64,000 nucleotides of DNA from Aquimarina intermedia (lineage in GTDB: Bacteria; Bacteroidota; Bacteroidia; Flavobacteriales; Flavobacteriaceae), in contig NZ_VNHU01000011.1 in NCBI RefSeq assembly GCF_008124785.1, positions 32,452-96,451 of the forward strand, in the 5' to 3' direction. This document shows, piece after piece, positions 24,903 to 34,111 of the stretch. Made by a program: the position numbers and the translations under genes. The notes beneath the pieces are model-generated. The model was not told the DNA's origin. It searched no databases and saw nothing but the letters and a program-made list of their open reading frames with translations. Every line of letters begins with the position of its first letter. Positions within the stretch are counted from its first letter, which is position 1.

Positions 24903-26288
24903 TTATTTATCCAAAACACTGCCTGTAGCAATCATACGATCACTTAATATTTTAAAACGGATATATAATAAAATTGCAGAAACGGTGAGTCCCGCTAAGA
25001 GCCCTAACCATATACCTGAATTTGCATACTCCGTATATAATCCAAGGTAATAACTCACAGGAAAACCTACAATCCAATAAGCTATAAATGTGATTATTGT
25101 AGGTATTACAACATCTTGCAGACCTCGCAATGCACCAAGTACAACCACTTGTATACCGTCTGAAATTTGAAACAATGCAGCAATCAATAACAGCTCTGAC
25201 GCTATCAATATTACTTCATTATTATCTACCAAATTTGCCACGTCATTAACGTCGAGATACATTTGCGGTAGGAGTGTATTAAATGCTACAAAGAAAATAG
25301 CAAAAATCACTTCTATGATAAAAGTGAGCAGTAAAATAGATAAGGCAATGCGTTTGAGTTCACGATATTGATGCAATCCTTTTTGATTACCCACCCGTAC
25401 CATTGCAGCTACGCTAAGTCCGGTAGCCACCATAAAAGTCATGGACGCCAGGTTTAATGCGATTTGATTTGCCGCTTGCGGGTTTTTACCTAATATCCCT
25501 GACAACCAGATAGCAGCAGTAAAAATTCCTACTTCAAAAAACATTTGCAAAGCCGAAGGGAAGCCTAAATAAATAATTTTACGCAACATTTTGCTGTCAA
25601 GCACAAATAGTTTGATTGCTGTAACATATGCTTTTGATTTAGCTTTCGCACGTAGTAAAATCCATAAGAAAGCAACCATTACAAAACGTGAGATCAACGT
25701 ACCAATGGCAGCACCGACAATTCCCATTTGAGGAAATCCAAACTTACCGAAAATCAACACATAATTTAATACAATATTGACCACGTTGGCAATCAAGGTT
25801 GCGTACATCGGGTATTTGGTCATAGAAAGTCCATCAGAGAATTGTTTAAACGCCTGAAAAACAATCAACGGAATTAAAGAAAATGCAACTAAATCCAGAT
25901 AAGGTATCGCAAGCTCCACCACTTCTACCGGCTGCTTCATCAAATACATTATTGGCTTTGCTGCAAGAATTATTAAAAATAAAATGATGCTCAATACAGT
26001 ACACAAAAACAATCCGTGTTTAAGTGCAGACTTACCTGAATTAAAGTTGCCCTCACCATCTGCTTCTGCCACCAAAGGGGTGATAGCTGTAGAGAAACCT
26101 ATACCCAGTGACATCGCGATAAACATAAAACTATTACCCAAGGAAACTGCAGCCAATTGTGCAGTCCCTAATTGCCCCACCATGATGTTATCAATAAGAC
26201 CTACAAACGTATGCCCTAACATCCCCAGCATTACGGGAGCAGCCAATTTGAGATTGTAACGAAATTCTTTGGTGTATTGTGTAAGCAT
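24903..26288 (-). CDS. MATE-family multidrug/toxin efflux transporter
   Basis: 461 aa with 12 predicted membrane helices in two related halves. MATE markers: KLAAPVMLGMLGHTFVGLIDNIMVGQLGTAQLAAVSLGNS in TM1-TM2 (split here: PVMLGMLGHT, LIDNIMVGQLG), PLVAEADGEGN after TM2, and SLGIGFSTAITP. The second half repeats the pattern (GFPSALQMFFEVGIFTAAIWLSG). These are Na+ or H+ antiporters exporting cationic drugs. The NorM/DinF subfamily cannot be decided by eye. Single gene. Confidence 0.93.
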   Translation of the reverse strand: MLTQYTKEFRYNLKLAAPVMLGMLGHTFVGLIDNIMVGQLGTAQLAAVSLGNSFMFIAMSLGIGFSTAITPLVAEADGEGNFNSGKSALKHGLFLCTVLSIILFLIILAAKPIMYLMKQPVEVVELAIPYLDLVAFSLIPLIVFQAFKQFSDGLSMTKYPMYATLIANVVNIVLNYVLIFGKFGFPQMGIVGAAIGTLISRFVMVAFLWILLRAKAKSKAYVTAIKLFVLDSKMLRKIIYLGFPSALQMFFEVGIFTAAIWLSGILGKNPQAANQIALNLASMTFMVATGLSVAAMVRVGNQKGLHQYRELKRIALSILLLTFIIEVIFAIFFVAFNTLLPQMYLDVNDVANLVDNNEVILIASELLLIAALFQISDGIQVVVLGALRGLQDVVIPTIITFIAYWIVGFPVSYYLGLYTEYANSGIWLGLLAGLTVSAILLYIRFKILSDRMIATGSVLDK

Positions 26289-26388
26289 ATAAACTATTGA
26301 AGGCGTAAAGGTATTACTTCCCGCTAAACTAAAATTTTAAAATGACTTTTTTTACTTATTTTTAAAGCGTAATCTTAAAATACATTTT

Positions 26389-26742
26389 GTGGCGACAGCG
26401 ATAAAAAACAAAGAAGTTTCAAATATTTACTTGGTGGTATGCACTATTCTTTTAGCATTACTCGTTTTTGCCTCTTTGCCAATGGCAATGATGTCACCAA
26501 TGCTATTTGATAGTCCGGGATCTTATGAAAATATGAGCACGATAACACTATTTGTAGCTGTTATAAGTTTTCCTTTGGTCGTATTATTTGCAATTCCCGG
26601 TGGTTGGATGCTACACCATTACAAAAGGTATGTGCTTTCTAAAATTACTATTAGTCTACCGATAGTTAATATTATTATTGGTATCCTGTCTTGTACTATT
26701 TTAGTTGTTTTTTGTGATGGAGCATTAAATTGTCGTTACTAA
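26389..26742 (+). CDS. Small membrane protein, three transmembrane helices
   Basis: 117 aa from a GTG at 26389. Three hydrophobic stretches (about 14-35, 48-70, 82-108), small loops, final CDGALNCRY. No recognised family. The start is uncertain: no in-frame ATG before the first membrane helix, and no clear ribosome site. It stands between two divergent/convergent minus-strand genes. Confidence 0.55.
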   Translation: MATAIKNKEVSNIYLVVCTILLALLVFASLPMAMMSPMLFDSPGSYENMSTITLFVAVISFPLVVLFAIPGGWMLHHYKRYVLSKITISLPIVNIIIGILSCTILVVFCDGALNCRY

Positions 26743-26841
26743 CCTTTTTGAAAATAGAATTCAATTAGACCGCTTACAGAAAATGGACTGAAACTATCGT
26801 AAAGAAAGAGCTAACATAGACGTTACCGCCACACACCCATT

Positions 26842-28236
26842 TTATTCGATACCGTATTTATCAAACAGGTACACTAAACTTGTCATGGTAGCAGCCCCGA
26901 GTTCCAATTCTCGCTTGTTAACTGCATCAAACGTATCATTTTTTGCATGATGATAATCAAAATAGCGCTGAGAATCGGGTCTTAAACCGGCCAATACATT
27001 GGTGTCTTTTTTGAGCGGTCCTATATCAGCTCCACTACCGCCTTTTACAAAATAATGAATTAAGTAGGGTTCAAATAACGGTTTCCAGGATAGCACTTTA
27101 TTAAAAGTAGCATCTGTACAATCAAAAGAAAAACCTCTGGGCGTAAATCCTCCTGAATCGCTTTCTAAAGCGAACACATGATCTTCATTCTTTTGAGTAG
27201 CTATTTTAGCATATTTTTTACCTCCACGTAAACCATTCTCTTCATTCATAAACATAACAACCCGAATAGAGTGTTTTGGCTGATACCCAATTTTTTTGAA
27301 CAAACGCAGCACCTCCATAGATTGTACGATTCCCGCACCATCATCATGGGATCCATCACCTAGATCCCAGGAATCTAAATGACCTCCCACTACCATGTAT
27401 TTATCGGGAAATTCGCTTCCTTTAATTTCGCCGATCACATTAAAGGATTCTACATCTTCCCAAGTACGGCAATTCATGTTTATATGAAATTTAATGTTGG
27501 GATTAAGTTTCAACATAGAGCTAAGCAAATCGGCACCGTTAGTACTTATTGCTGCTGCCGGGATTTTTTCGGAATCTTTTAAATCTCCGTAGCTCATAGC
27601 ACCTGTATGTGGTAAGTCATCGGATCGTAAAGTTAACGAACGAACCAACACACCCACTGCTCCATACTTTGCAGCTGCGGCTGCACCGGCATACCGTTGA
27701 TCCACACAACCACCGTACGCTTCGAACGTATTGATCAAATCAGCTTGCATGGGACGGTTATAAAAAACAATTTTTCCTTCGATCGCTTTTCTTCCTAATT
27801 TTTCAAGAGCCTCAAGGCTTTTTATTTCGATTAAAGGAGCTTTCAGGCCACCTATTGGTGTTGGCACAGAACCGCCTAAAGCACAAATAGGGACATTCGT
27901 GGATTTACCCGGTTCGGTCTCGATATAAGCAAACTCTGTTACACCTCTTGTCCATTTTGGCACCATTACCGGTTGTAACCAAACTTTATCCAGTCTGAGT
28001 TTTTCTAATTCTGCTTTCCCCCACTCTACAGCTTTTTGTGCATTGAGAGAGCCCGATAATCGCGCTCCGATTTGGTTAGACAAATGGTCTAGCCACTGGT
28101 AACTATTACCTTCTAAAAGGGCAGTATCGTATATCTTTTTTAATTGAGCTTTATCTTCTTTGCTTACTGTAGACTGTGCGTGAATTTGTGCAGCAGCTAC
28201 CAAACAAAAGCAGATAATAATTCTTCTTACAAACAT
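26842..28236 (-). CDS. M28-family zinc metallopeptidase (carboxypeptidase Q-like)
   Basis: 464 aa, exported (signal IICFCLVAAAQIHAQ). Contains a PA-type insert (EGKIVFYNRPMQ...AAAAAKYGAVGVLVRSLT) and the M28 core: VVGGHLDSWDLGDGSHDDGAG gives the His and Asp metal ligands (VGGHLDSWD, SHDDGAG), FMNEENGLRGG holds the Glu-Glu pair, and the final His is in YFDYHHAKNDTFD. It matches plasma glutamate carboxypeptidase/carboxypeptidase Q. It would trim peptides in the periplasm or outside. PPK2 lies 31 bp upstream on the same strand. Confidence 0.9.
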   Translation of the reverse strand: MFVRRIIICFCLVAAAQIHAQSTVSKEDKAQLKKIYDTALLEGNSYQWLDHLSNQIGARLSGSLNAQKAVEWGKAELEKLRLDKVWLQPVMVPKWTRGVTEFAYIETEPGKSTNVPICALGGSVPTPIGGLKAPLIEIKSLEALEKLGRKAIEGKIVFYNRPMQADLINTFEAYGGCVDQRYAGAAAAAKYGAVGVLVRSLTLRSDDLPHTGAMSYGDLKDSEKIPAAAISTNGADLLSSMLKLNPNIKFHINMNCRTWEDVESFNVIGEIKGSEFPDKYMVVGGHLDSWDLGDGSHDDGAGIVQSMEVLRLFKKIGYQPKHSIRVVMFMNEENGLRGGKKYAKIATQKNEDHVFALESDSGGFTPRGFSFDCTDATFNKVLSWKPLFEPYLIHYFVKGGSGADIGPLKKDTNVLAGLRPDSQRYFDYHHAKNDTFDAVNKRELELGAATMTSLVYLFDKYGIE

Positions 28237-28267
28237 AAATTTGGGTATATGTGATTAGTTGTTCAAA

Positions 28268-29146
28268 CTACTCCTTACGAAGCTGTTCTTTATACAATTC
28301 AATATTTTCTTGTGTTTCTTTATCTAATTCGGGTTCTTCAATATCTGTATACGTTTTTAAAGTATCTAACATAGTCTTTGCCACAATATACCGTGCCGTC
28401 GGTTTATCATCTGCCGGAATGACAAACCAAGGTGCATGCGATTTTGATGTTCTGTTGATCGCATCCTCATAACAATCCTGATATGCATCCCAAAGTGCTC
28501 TTTCTTTAAGGTCCCCGGGAGAGAACTTCCAATTTTTCTCTTCTTTCTCTAATCGGCGTAACAATCGATTCTTTTGCTCTTCTTTTGACAAATGCAAAAA
28601 GAATTTGAATATAATAGTTCCATTATCAGCCAAATGTTTTTCAAAATTGCGAATTTGTTCAAAACGAGCCTCCCAAAAATCTTCATCAATCGCTGCTACA
28701 CTCGTAACATTTGGCAAATTTTCACCTAAAATATATTCGGGATGTACTCTGGTTACCAAAACATTTTCATAGTGTGTGCGATTAAAGACGCCAAATTTAC
28801 CCCGTTGTGGCAAAGCAATATAGTGTCTCCATAAATAATCATGACTGCGTTCAAGCTCAGTAGGAACTTTAAAGCTGTGCACAACCACTCCCCGACTGTT
28901 GAAATCTTTGAAGACCTCACGAATCAGACTATCTTTTCCAGATGTATCCATTCCCTGCAAACATACCAATACCGCATATTTATCATGGGCATATAATGTA
29001 TCCTGTAGTTCACCCAGTTTTTCACGAACCTCTTCGAGTTCTTTTTCTATTTTCTTTTCGCCCGCATTAAGATCATACGTAGTAGCTACTTTTGTAATTT
29101 TAATAGGTTGTGTTACCTGAAAGTCTGATAGTGTGATTTTTTTCAT
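28268..29146 (-). CDS. ppk2: Polyphosphate kinase 2 family protein
   Basis: Transfers phosphate between polyphosphate and nucleotides. 292 aa, a single-domain PPK2. Walker A-like LQGMDTSGKDSLIREVF (near residues 63-79), then GVVVHSFKVPTELERSHDYLWRHY (split motif SFKVPT, HDYLWR), FNRTHYENVLVTRVHPEY (lid and Walker B region), FFLHLSKEEQKNRLLRRLE and NWKFSPGDLKERALWDAYQ. Class I-III cannot be separated without alignment. The gene precedes the M28 peptidase with 31 bp between, probably co-transcribed. Confidence 0.93.
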   Translation of the reverse strand: MKKITLSDFQVTQPIKITKVATTYDLNAGEKKIEKELEEVREKLGELQDTLYAHDKYAVLVCLQGMDTSGKDSLIREVFKDFNSRGVVVHSFKVPTELERSHDYLWRHYIALPQRGKFGVFNRTHYENVLVTRVHPEYILGENLPNVTSVAAIDEDFWEARFEQIRNFEKHLADNGTIIFKFFLHLSKEEQKNRLLRRLEKEEKNWKFSPGDLKERALWDAYQDCYEDAINRTSKSHAPWFVIPADDKPTARYIVAKTMLDTLKTYTDIEEPELDKETQENIELYKEQLRKE

Positions 29147-29225
29147 ATCGGTGCAGAATAAGTTCTCGAAGATACTAAAGTTTTAACCCAACAAAAAATT
29201 AAGACTTGGTACAATAGAAAGTTTA

Positions 29226-29768
29226 CTAACGGGCAGCGAAATCATAGTTAAAACCAATCACAAAGGTGTCATAGCGTCTTCCTAAGCTTTTAATGTTTAA
29301 TTCTACATAGATATGTATGGGAATAGTGAGTTGATGCAGTGCTCTTAATTTTATCTGTGCACCGTGATTAAAATTACCGCTTTGTATCACTAGAAAAGCC
29401 TTATCCAAACGTTCGTCCAACCCGGGTTCATCGTTACCTACATAACCGATCCCGGCGGTAATCGTCGTAGGATACCAATTGAAAAGGATTAGGTTGACAC
29501 CAAGTGCTACTTCATTATACCCGGTATGTCGGTCCTCTGTATCGTCGGGGATTAAAATCTGCCTGTTAAATTCTCCCATGTATGTTGTAAAACAATTGGG
29601 AGCATACTCAACACGTGCACCGATTCCTAGCTCGCTAGCAAGACCAAAGTTCTTATTAATGGCGACTCCAAAGTTGAGACTGTTGGGTTCATATTGACCC
29701 TGTATAGCACTGATGCTAACGATAAATAACAAGAGTAAACAGAGCTGTTTGGGGCTGCTCATATTCAT
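29226..29768 (-). CDS. Putative outer-membrane beta-barrel protein (180 aa)
   Basis: Signal peptide LCLLLLFIVSISAIQGQ. The mature part has alternating strands with Gly and aromatic residues (LASELGIGARVEYAPNCFTTYMG, NLILFNWYPTTITAGIGYVG, LRALHQLTIPIHIYVELNIKSLG), ending DTFVIGFNYDFAAR. No named family. It lies 29 bp downstream of the sigma-54 response regulator on the same strand and may be the last gene of that operon. Confidence 0.65.
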   Translation of the reverse strand: MNMSSPKQLCLLLLFIVSISAIQGQYEPNSLNFGVAINKNFGLASELGIGARVEYAPNCFTTYMGEFNRQILIPDDTEDRHTGYNEVALGVNLILFNWYPTTITAGIGYVGNDEPGLDERLDKAFLVIQSGNFNHGAQIKLRALHQLTIPIHIYVELNIKSLGRRYDTFVIGFNYDFAAR

Positions 29769-29797
29769 TGTTCGCTTTTAAAGATTTATACTGTTTT

Positions 29798-30961
29798 TTA
29801 CTTAGCTGCAAATAATTTCACATCATCTTCACTGATTTCCTTGCCTCCCAGTATGATCAATCGTTCTACCACATTACGCAATTCCCGAATATTACCTGTC
29901 CAATCATATTGCTGTAATTGCTTGATCGCTTTAGGAGAAAAGGTTTTTAATGACATACCTTGCTGCTCAGCAATCTTTTTCGCAAAATATGCTACCAATA
30001 ACGGGATATCTTCTCTGCGATCATTAAGCGCCGGAACTTTAATTAAAATTACTGCCAAACGATGGTATAAATCTTCTCTGAATTTATTGTTTTCTATCTC
30101 TTTTTTGAGATCCTTGTTTGTCGCAGCTATAATTCTAACATCTACTTTAATATCCTTATCGCTCCCAACTCGCTGAATTTTATTCTCTTGTAACGCACGT
30201 AAAACCTTAGCTTGAGCTGACAAACTCATATCCCCGATTTCATCAAGGAAAATAGTACCTCCGTTGGCGGCTTCAAATTTTCCGGCGCGATCCTTATTTG
30301 CCGAGGTAAAGGCGCCCTTTACATGTCCAAACAATTCGCTTTCTATCAACTCCCCCGGTATGGCTGCACAATTCACCTCGATCATCGGACCTTTGACACG
30401 TTCACTTTTTTGATGAATCCAATGTGCAACTAATTCTTTACCTGTTCCATTAGGTCCGGTGATTAGCACACGTGCGTCTGTCGCAGCTACTTTCTCAATG
30501 ATATTTTTAATATTAGAAATGGCCTTAGAGTCTCCAATCATTTCATAATTTTTGGACACTTTTTTCTTCAGCATTTTATTTTCAACTACGAGTTCTTTAC
30601 GATCCAGTGCGTTACGTACGGTGTTAAGCAATCTATTGAGATCAGGGGGTTTAGAGATGTAATCAAAAGCTCCTAAACGCATGGTGTTTACAGCAGTATC
30701 CAAATCACCATGTCCCGAAATCATCACCATGGGAATCTCAGGTTTTATTTTCTTAACTGCTTCTAAAACCTCAACCCCATCCATTTTGGGCATTTTAATA
30801 TCACACAGAACAAGATCAAAATCTTCGTTTTTAATCATTTCTACTCCAGCTAAACCATCGGCTGCTTCAAAAACCTGATAATTTTCGTTCTCTTCGGATA
30901 ATATTTTGAGCAGGACACGTCTAATTGCGGACTCATCCTCTATTACTAAAATTCTTGCCAT
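29798..30961 (-). CDS. NtrC-type response regulator lacking the DNA-binding domain
   Basis: 387 aa. Receiver domain 1-120 with phosphoacceptor Asp54 ([12 protein letters not shown]) and Lys104 (FDYISKP). AAA+ domain: Walker A GPNGTGKE (169-176), [15 protein letters not shown] (the sigma-54 contact loop GAFTGA appears as GAFTSA, 216-221), Walker [13 protein letters not shown], sensor [11 protein letters not shown], and [15 protein letters not shown]. The protein stops at VKLFAAK right after the AAA+ lid, so the Fis-type helix-turn-helix of NtrC is missing. It would have to act without sequence-specific binding, or through a partner. Its start overlaps the stop of the DUF6268-like gene. No histidine kinase is adjacent. 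Confidence 0.92.
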   Translation of the reverse strand: MARILVIEDESAIRRVLLKILSEENENYQVFEAADGLAGVEMIKNEDFDLVLCDIKMPKMDGVEVLEAVKKIKPEIPMVMISGHGDLDTAVNTMRLGAFDYISKPPDLNRLLNTVRNALDRKELVVENKMLKKKVSKNYEMIGDSKAISNIKNIIEKVAATDARVLITGPNGTGKELVAHWIHQKSERVKGPMIEVNCAAIPGELIESELFGHVKGAFTSANKDRAGKFEAANGGTIFLDEIGDMSLSAQAKVLRALQENKIQRVGSDKDIKVDVRIIAATNKDLKKEIENNKFREDLYHRLAVILIKVPALNDRREDIPLLVAYFAKKIAEQQGMSLKTFSPKAIKQLQQYDWTGNIRELRNVVERLIILGGKEISEDDVKLFAAK

Positions 30962-31893
30962 TATATTTTCAATTTGATTCCGCTACGAAGATAAAACGTA
31001 TTTTCATCATTTATAGTAAGTACATTCTCCTGATCTCCATTACGGAAACGGATCTCATTGCTTAAGGTGTATCCGCCATACGCATAAAAAAGAATGTGTT
31101 TTGTAAAAAAGTGTTCGTACCCAACGGCTCCGAGAATAGCTAACATCGATACATTCTCTGCTACTTGAGCTACACCATCCTTATCAATAAAACTTCTATT
31201 GCGTTGAATATTCCCATAGAAACGATCTAAACTGGCAAATAATTGCACCGTGTTCTTTTCGTTTATAATATGTTTGATATTAGTTTTAGGAGTTCCTAAA
31301 GAATAGGACCAGTTTGGGTGAAACTTTTTATAATAGTTGATTATAGGCAACGGAAAGTTTATACTTGACGGATAGGTAAATTGAAATCCTAGAATAAGAC
31401 GAGAGGGTTGACTCACTCCCTCACCTTTTCTACTCCTGATAAAATAAGAGGATATGGTATATCTAAAATCATCAGCTTCTATCTGATTATTTTCTATATT
31501 TGAAGAAAGACGCGTACCAAATTTTGCTCCAAAACGCCAAGCTTTACTCATTTTGAATGTATATCCTACCTCTAAACCAATGGTATGAAAATCATCCAGA
31601 CCACTTTTATTAAAACCTCCTAAACCTTCAGTTCCATCTTGAATATCAAGGGTATTGAGTCGATACTGCGTACCAACGACAAGATAGGACCCTTTATCGT
31701 TTAATTTAAAAGGAATATTAGCTAAAAACCTAAAGCGGCTATACAAATTTTTACTGTTTGCTTGCGGAATGTTGGCATATTCTAACCTTGCCAAATCCGT
31801 GCTTTGAGCCAATGTTGAATTGGGTAAAAATATAAAAAAGGCTAATAAAAAAATGTAGGTTAAAAATTTCGGGTACAAATGGGTGTTCTTCAT
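30961..31893 (-). CDS. Outer-membrane beta-barrel protein, DUF6268-like
   Basis: 310 aa. Signal peptide IFLLAFFIFLPNSTLAQ. Regular beta-strand alternation throughout (YLVVGTQYRLNTLDIQ, IGLEVGYTFKMSKAWRFGAKFG, ILFYAYGGYTLSNEIRFRN), ending FYLRSGIKLKI. The opening after the signal, with ARLEYANIP, reminds me of DUF6268; I am not certain. Stop and start codons touch those of the flanking genes (MscS 3 bp upstream, response regulator overlapping), so it is part of a tight operon. Confidence 0.75.
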   Translation of the reverse strand: MKNTHLYPKFLTYIFLLAFFIFLPNSTLAQSTDLARLEYANIPQANSKNLYSRFRFLANIPFKLNDKGSYLVVGTQYRLNTLDIQDGTEGLGGFNKSGLDDFHTIGLEVGYTFKMSKAWRFGAKFGTRLSSNIENNQIEADDFRYTISSYFIRSRKGEGVSQPSRLILGFQFTYPSSINFPLPIINYYKKFHPNWSYSLGTPKTNIKHIINEKNTVQLFASLDRFYGNIQRNRSFIDKDGVAQVAENVSMLAILGAVGYEHFFTKHILFYAYGGYTLSNEIRFRNGDQENVLTINDENTFYLRSGIKLKI

Positions 31894-31896
31894 AAA

Positions 31897-32811
31897 TTAG
31901 TTCATTTCGTTTTTGGTTACCGTTTGGTTGAACATATGAACGTCGCGTTGAGGGAACGGTATCGTAACATTATGCTCTCTGAACAAACGATCAATCTCAA
32001 ATCGTATTTCACTCTTCGGGATAGCACTGGAAAAACTATCATTGAGCGTGAAAATAATTTTGAAATTTAACGAACTATCTGCAAATTCCGTAAAAAGCAC
32101 TAAAGGTTCTGGGCTTTTTAAGACATTTTTATTATTTAATGCTGCTTTTATTAACAGATCCTTAACCAGGTTTACATCGCTTCCGTAAGCAACCCCTACT
32201 TCTACAGCTTCTCTGGTCAGCGTACCATTTTGCGTCCAATTATATAAGGTGGAGGTGAGATATTTATGATTGGGTATAACAAGTACTTTATTGTCTATAG
32301 TGACTGCTCGTGTTGTACGAAGTTTTATTTCTTCAACACGCCCAACTTTGCCTTCTAATTCAATAATATCTCCTACATGCACGGTTTGATCTACAAAAAT
32401 AAAAATACCTGAAATTATATCCTGAATAAGTGTTTGCAACGCCAATCCTACACCGACCAACAAAGCCGCCGAAGCAGCAAAAACAGCCGTAATATTGAAT
32501 CCAATACTATCCAATGCTACCAGCAGAACAATTACATTGACAAAATATTTGAGAAATGAGAATACCGACACAAACTTTACCCGGCTCTCATGAGGCAATT
32601 TGCGCGTAGCAACACGACTGATAAATTTTAAAACAATCGAAGTAGTAAGAAATATAAAAACTACAAAAAGCAATAACCAAACTGTAAGAACTATCGGATC
32701 CTTATCATCACCAAAATGAAAAATCTCATACAGCAAAAATTCCCTGATGGTTCCCCAAACATCTTCTTTGATTACTTCTTCAACCTGATCTGCTATTTTC
32801 TCTTGAATCAT
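31897..32811 (-). CDS. MscS-family mechanosensitive channel
   Basis: 304 aa. Three membrane helices (about 38-60, 85-105, 108-130). The pore helix TM3 pattern is AVFAASAALLVGVGLALQTLIQDIISG (small residues Ala/Gly alternating), followed by FIFVDQTVHVGDIIELEG and the MscS beta domain (KVGRVEEIKLRTTRAVTIDNKVLVIPNH). C-terminal alpha/beta cage region with RFEIDRLFREHNVTIPFPQRDVHM. It releases solutes under hypo-osmotic shock. It lies 1 bp from the ABC permease stop and 3 bp before the barrel gene, arguing for one envelope operon. Confidence 0.94.
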   Translation of the reverse strand: MIQEKIADQVEEVIKEDVWGTIREFLLYEIFHFGDDKDPIVLTVWLLLFVVFIFLTTSIVLKFISRVATRKLPHESRVKFVSVFSFLKYFVNVIVLLVALDSIGFNITAVFAASAALLVGVGLALQTLIQDIISGIFIFVDQTVHVGDIIELEGKVGRVEEIKLRTTRAVTIDNKVLVIPNHKYLTSTLYNWTQNGTLTREAVEVGVAYGSDVNLVKDLLIKAALNNKNVLKSPEPLVLFTEFADSSLNFKIIFTLNDSFSSAIPKSEIRFEIDRLFREHNVTIPFPQRDVHMFNQTVTKNEMN

Positions 32812-32812
32812 T

Positions 32813-34111
32813 TTAATATTTTAACCATTTCCATATCTCCTTGTAGCTTGCTTTCTTGCCATACATCAAAATACCTACGCGGTAAATGCGACCGGCAAAC
32901 CAAGTCATAAAAATAACACTTCCGAATAGAATTAGTACCGAAATCACAATTTCATACCATGGTACTCCAAAAGGGATTCTCATTAACATTACCACTGGTG
33001 ATGTAAGTGGTATCATTGAGAATATGGTAGAGACCGTACCATGCGGATTTTCGATTACAGAGAAAAAACCAACATAGATACCTAACATCAAAGGTATTAA
33101 AACGGGTAACATAAATTGTTGTGAATCTGTCTCACTATCTACCGCAGCTCCTATGGCAGCATAAATAGAACTATACAAGAAATATCCCCCTACAAAATAA
33201 ACGAAGAATAAACAGACTAAGAAAATAAGTGGCAACCGAAGAATATCTTGGAGTAAGAGTCCGATTTCATTACTGTTCGACTGCACTGCATCTATCGCAG
33301 CTCCTGAGGCAACCGGCGACGGACTTACCTCAAAGAGAGAACTAGTGATAAGTAGTAAAACACCTCCTAGAATTACCCATATCAAAAACTGTAGCATTCC
33401 GGCAAAAGAAGTTCCCAGAATTTTACCCATCATAAGTTGCATGGGTTTAACTGAAGATATAATGATCTCAATAATACGATTCGATTTTTCTTCAATTACC
33501 GATCTCATTACCATATTACCATATATAATGATAAACATAAACAACAAATATCCTGCTGCACCTCCAAAAAACATTTTTACGTAGTTCGACATTTTAGATG
33601 TCTTCTCTCCCGTAAAATTTTCTATTTGAATATTCACTTTAGCTCTAGAATTTTCTATAGTAGTCAAATCAAATCCTTCCTTTTCAAAGTTTTGATTTGT
33701 AAGTTTTGTTGCAATTAAATCTTCTATTGGATTAATTACAGAAAGATTAGGAGAATCTTCGGCGTAAAACTGAATTGCCTTTGACAATTCTGCGTTAGTA
33801 GATTTTAATGGTATATAAAGTAATCCATAGAGTTTTTTAATTACTACAGAATCTTTTGCATCATTAAGAGATAACTTACTGTAATCTAAATAGCGAACAT
33901 TTTCGGTATTTTTAAAATCTTGAATAAACTTCCCGGTTTCATCGACCAAGGCGATCTCTCTAATTTCATCATTATTAAGCGTGGTTAACCAAGAAATGAC
34001 TCCGATCATACCTATTAATATGAGTGGACTTAGGAAAGTCATAATAATAAAGGTTTTATTACGGACTCTTGAGATAAACTCTCTCTTTATTATTAAAGGT
34101 AAATTATTCAT
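32813..34111 (-). CDS. ABC exporter permease (ABC-2/NatB type)
   Basis: 432 aa. One N-terminal helix (FIIMTFLSPLILIGMIGVISWL), a large extracytoplasmic domain of about 140 residues, then five or six helices from about residue 180 (AAGYLLFMFIIIYGNMVMRSVIEEKSNRIIEIIISSVKP, a typical ABC-2 cytosolic coupling segment, quoted in parts: VMRSVIEEKSNRI, IEIIISSVKP). This matches NatB sodium-exporter permeases. It overlaps the ATP-binding gene by 8 bp, so they are translationally coupled and form one transporter. Substrate not determinable. Confidence 0.92.
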   Translation of the reverse strand: MNNLPLIIKREFISRVRNKTFIIMTFLSPLILIGMIGVISWLTTLNNDEIREIALVDETGKFIQDFKNTENVRYLDYSKLSLNDAKDSVVIKKLYGLLYIPLKSTNAELSKAIQFYAEDSPNLSVINPIEDLIATKLTNQNFEKEGFDLTTIENSRAKVNIQIENFTGEKTSKMSNYVKMFFGGAAGYLLFMFIIIYGNMVMRSVIEEKSNRIIEIIISSVKPMQLMMGKILGTSFAGMLQFLIWVILGGVLLLITSSLFEVSPSPVASGAAIDAVQSNSNEIGLLLQDILRLPLIFLVCLFFVYFVGGYFLYSSIYAAIGAAVDSETDSQQFMLPVLIPLMLGIYVGFFSVIENPHGTVSTIFSMIPLTSPVVMLMRIPFGVPWYEIVISVLILFGSVIFMTWFAGRIYRVGILMYGKKASYKEIWKWLKY

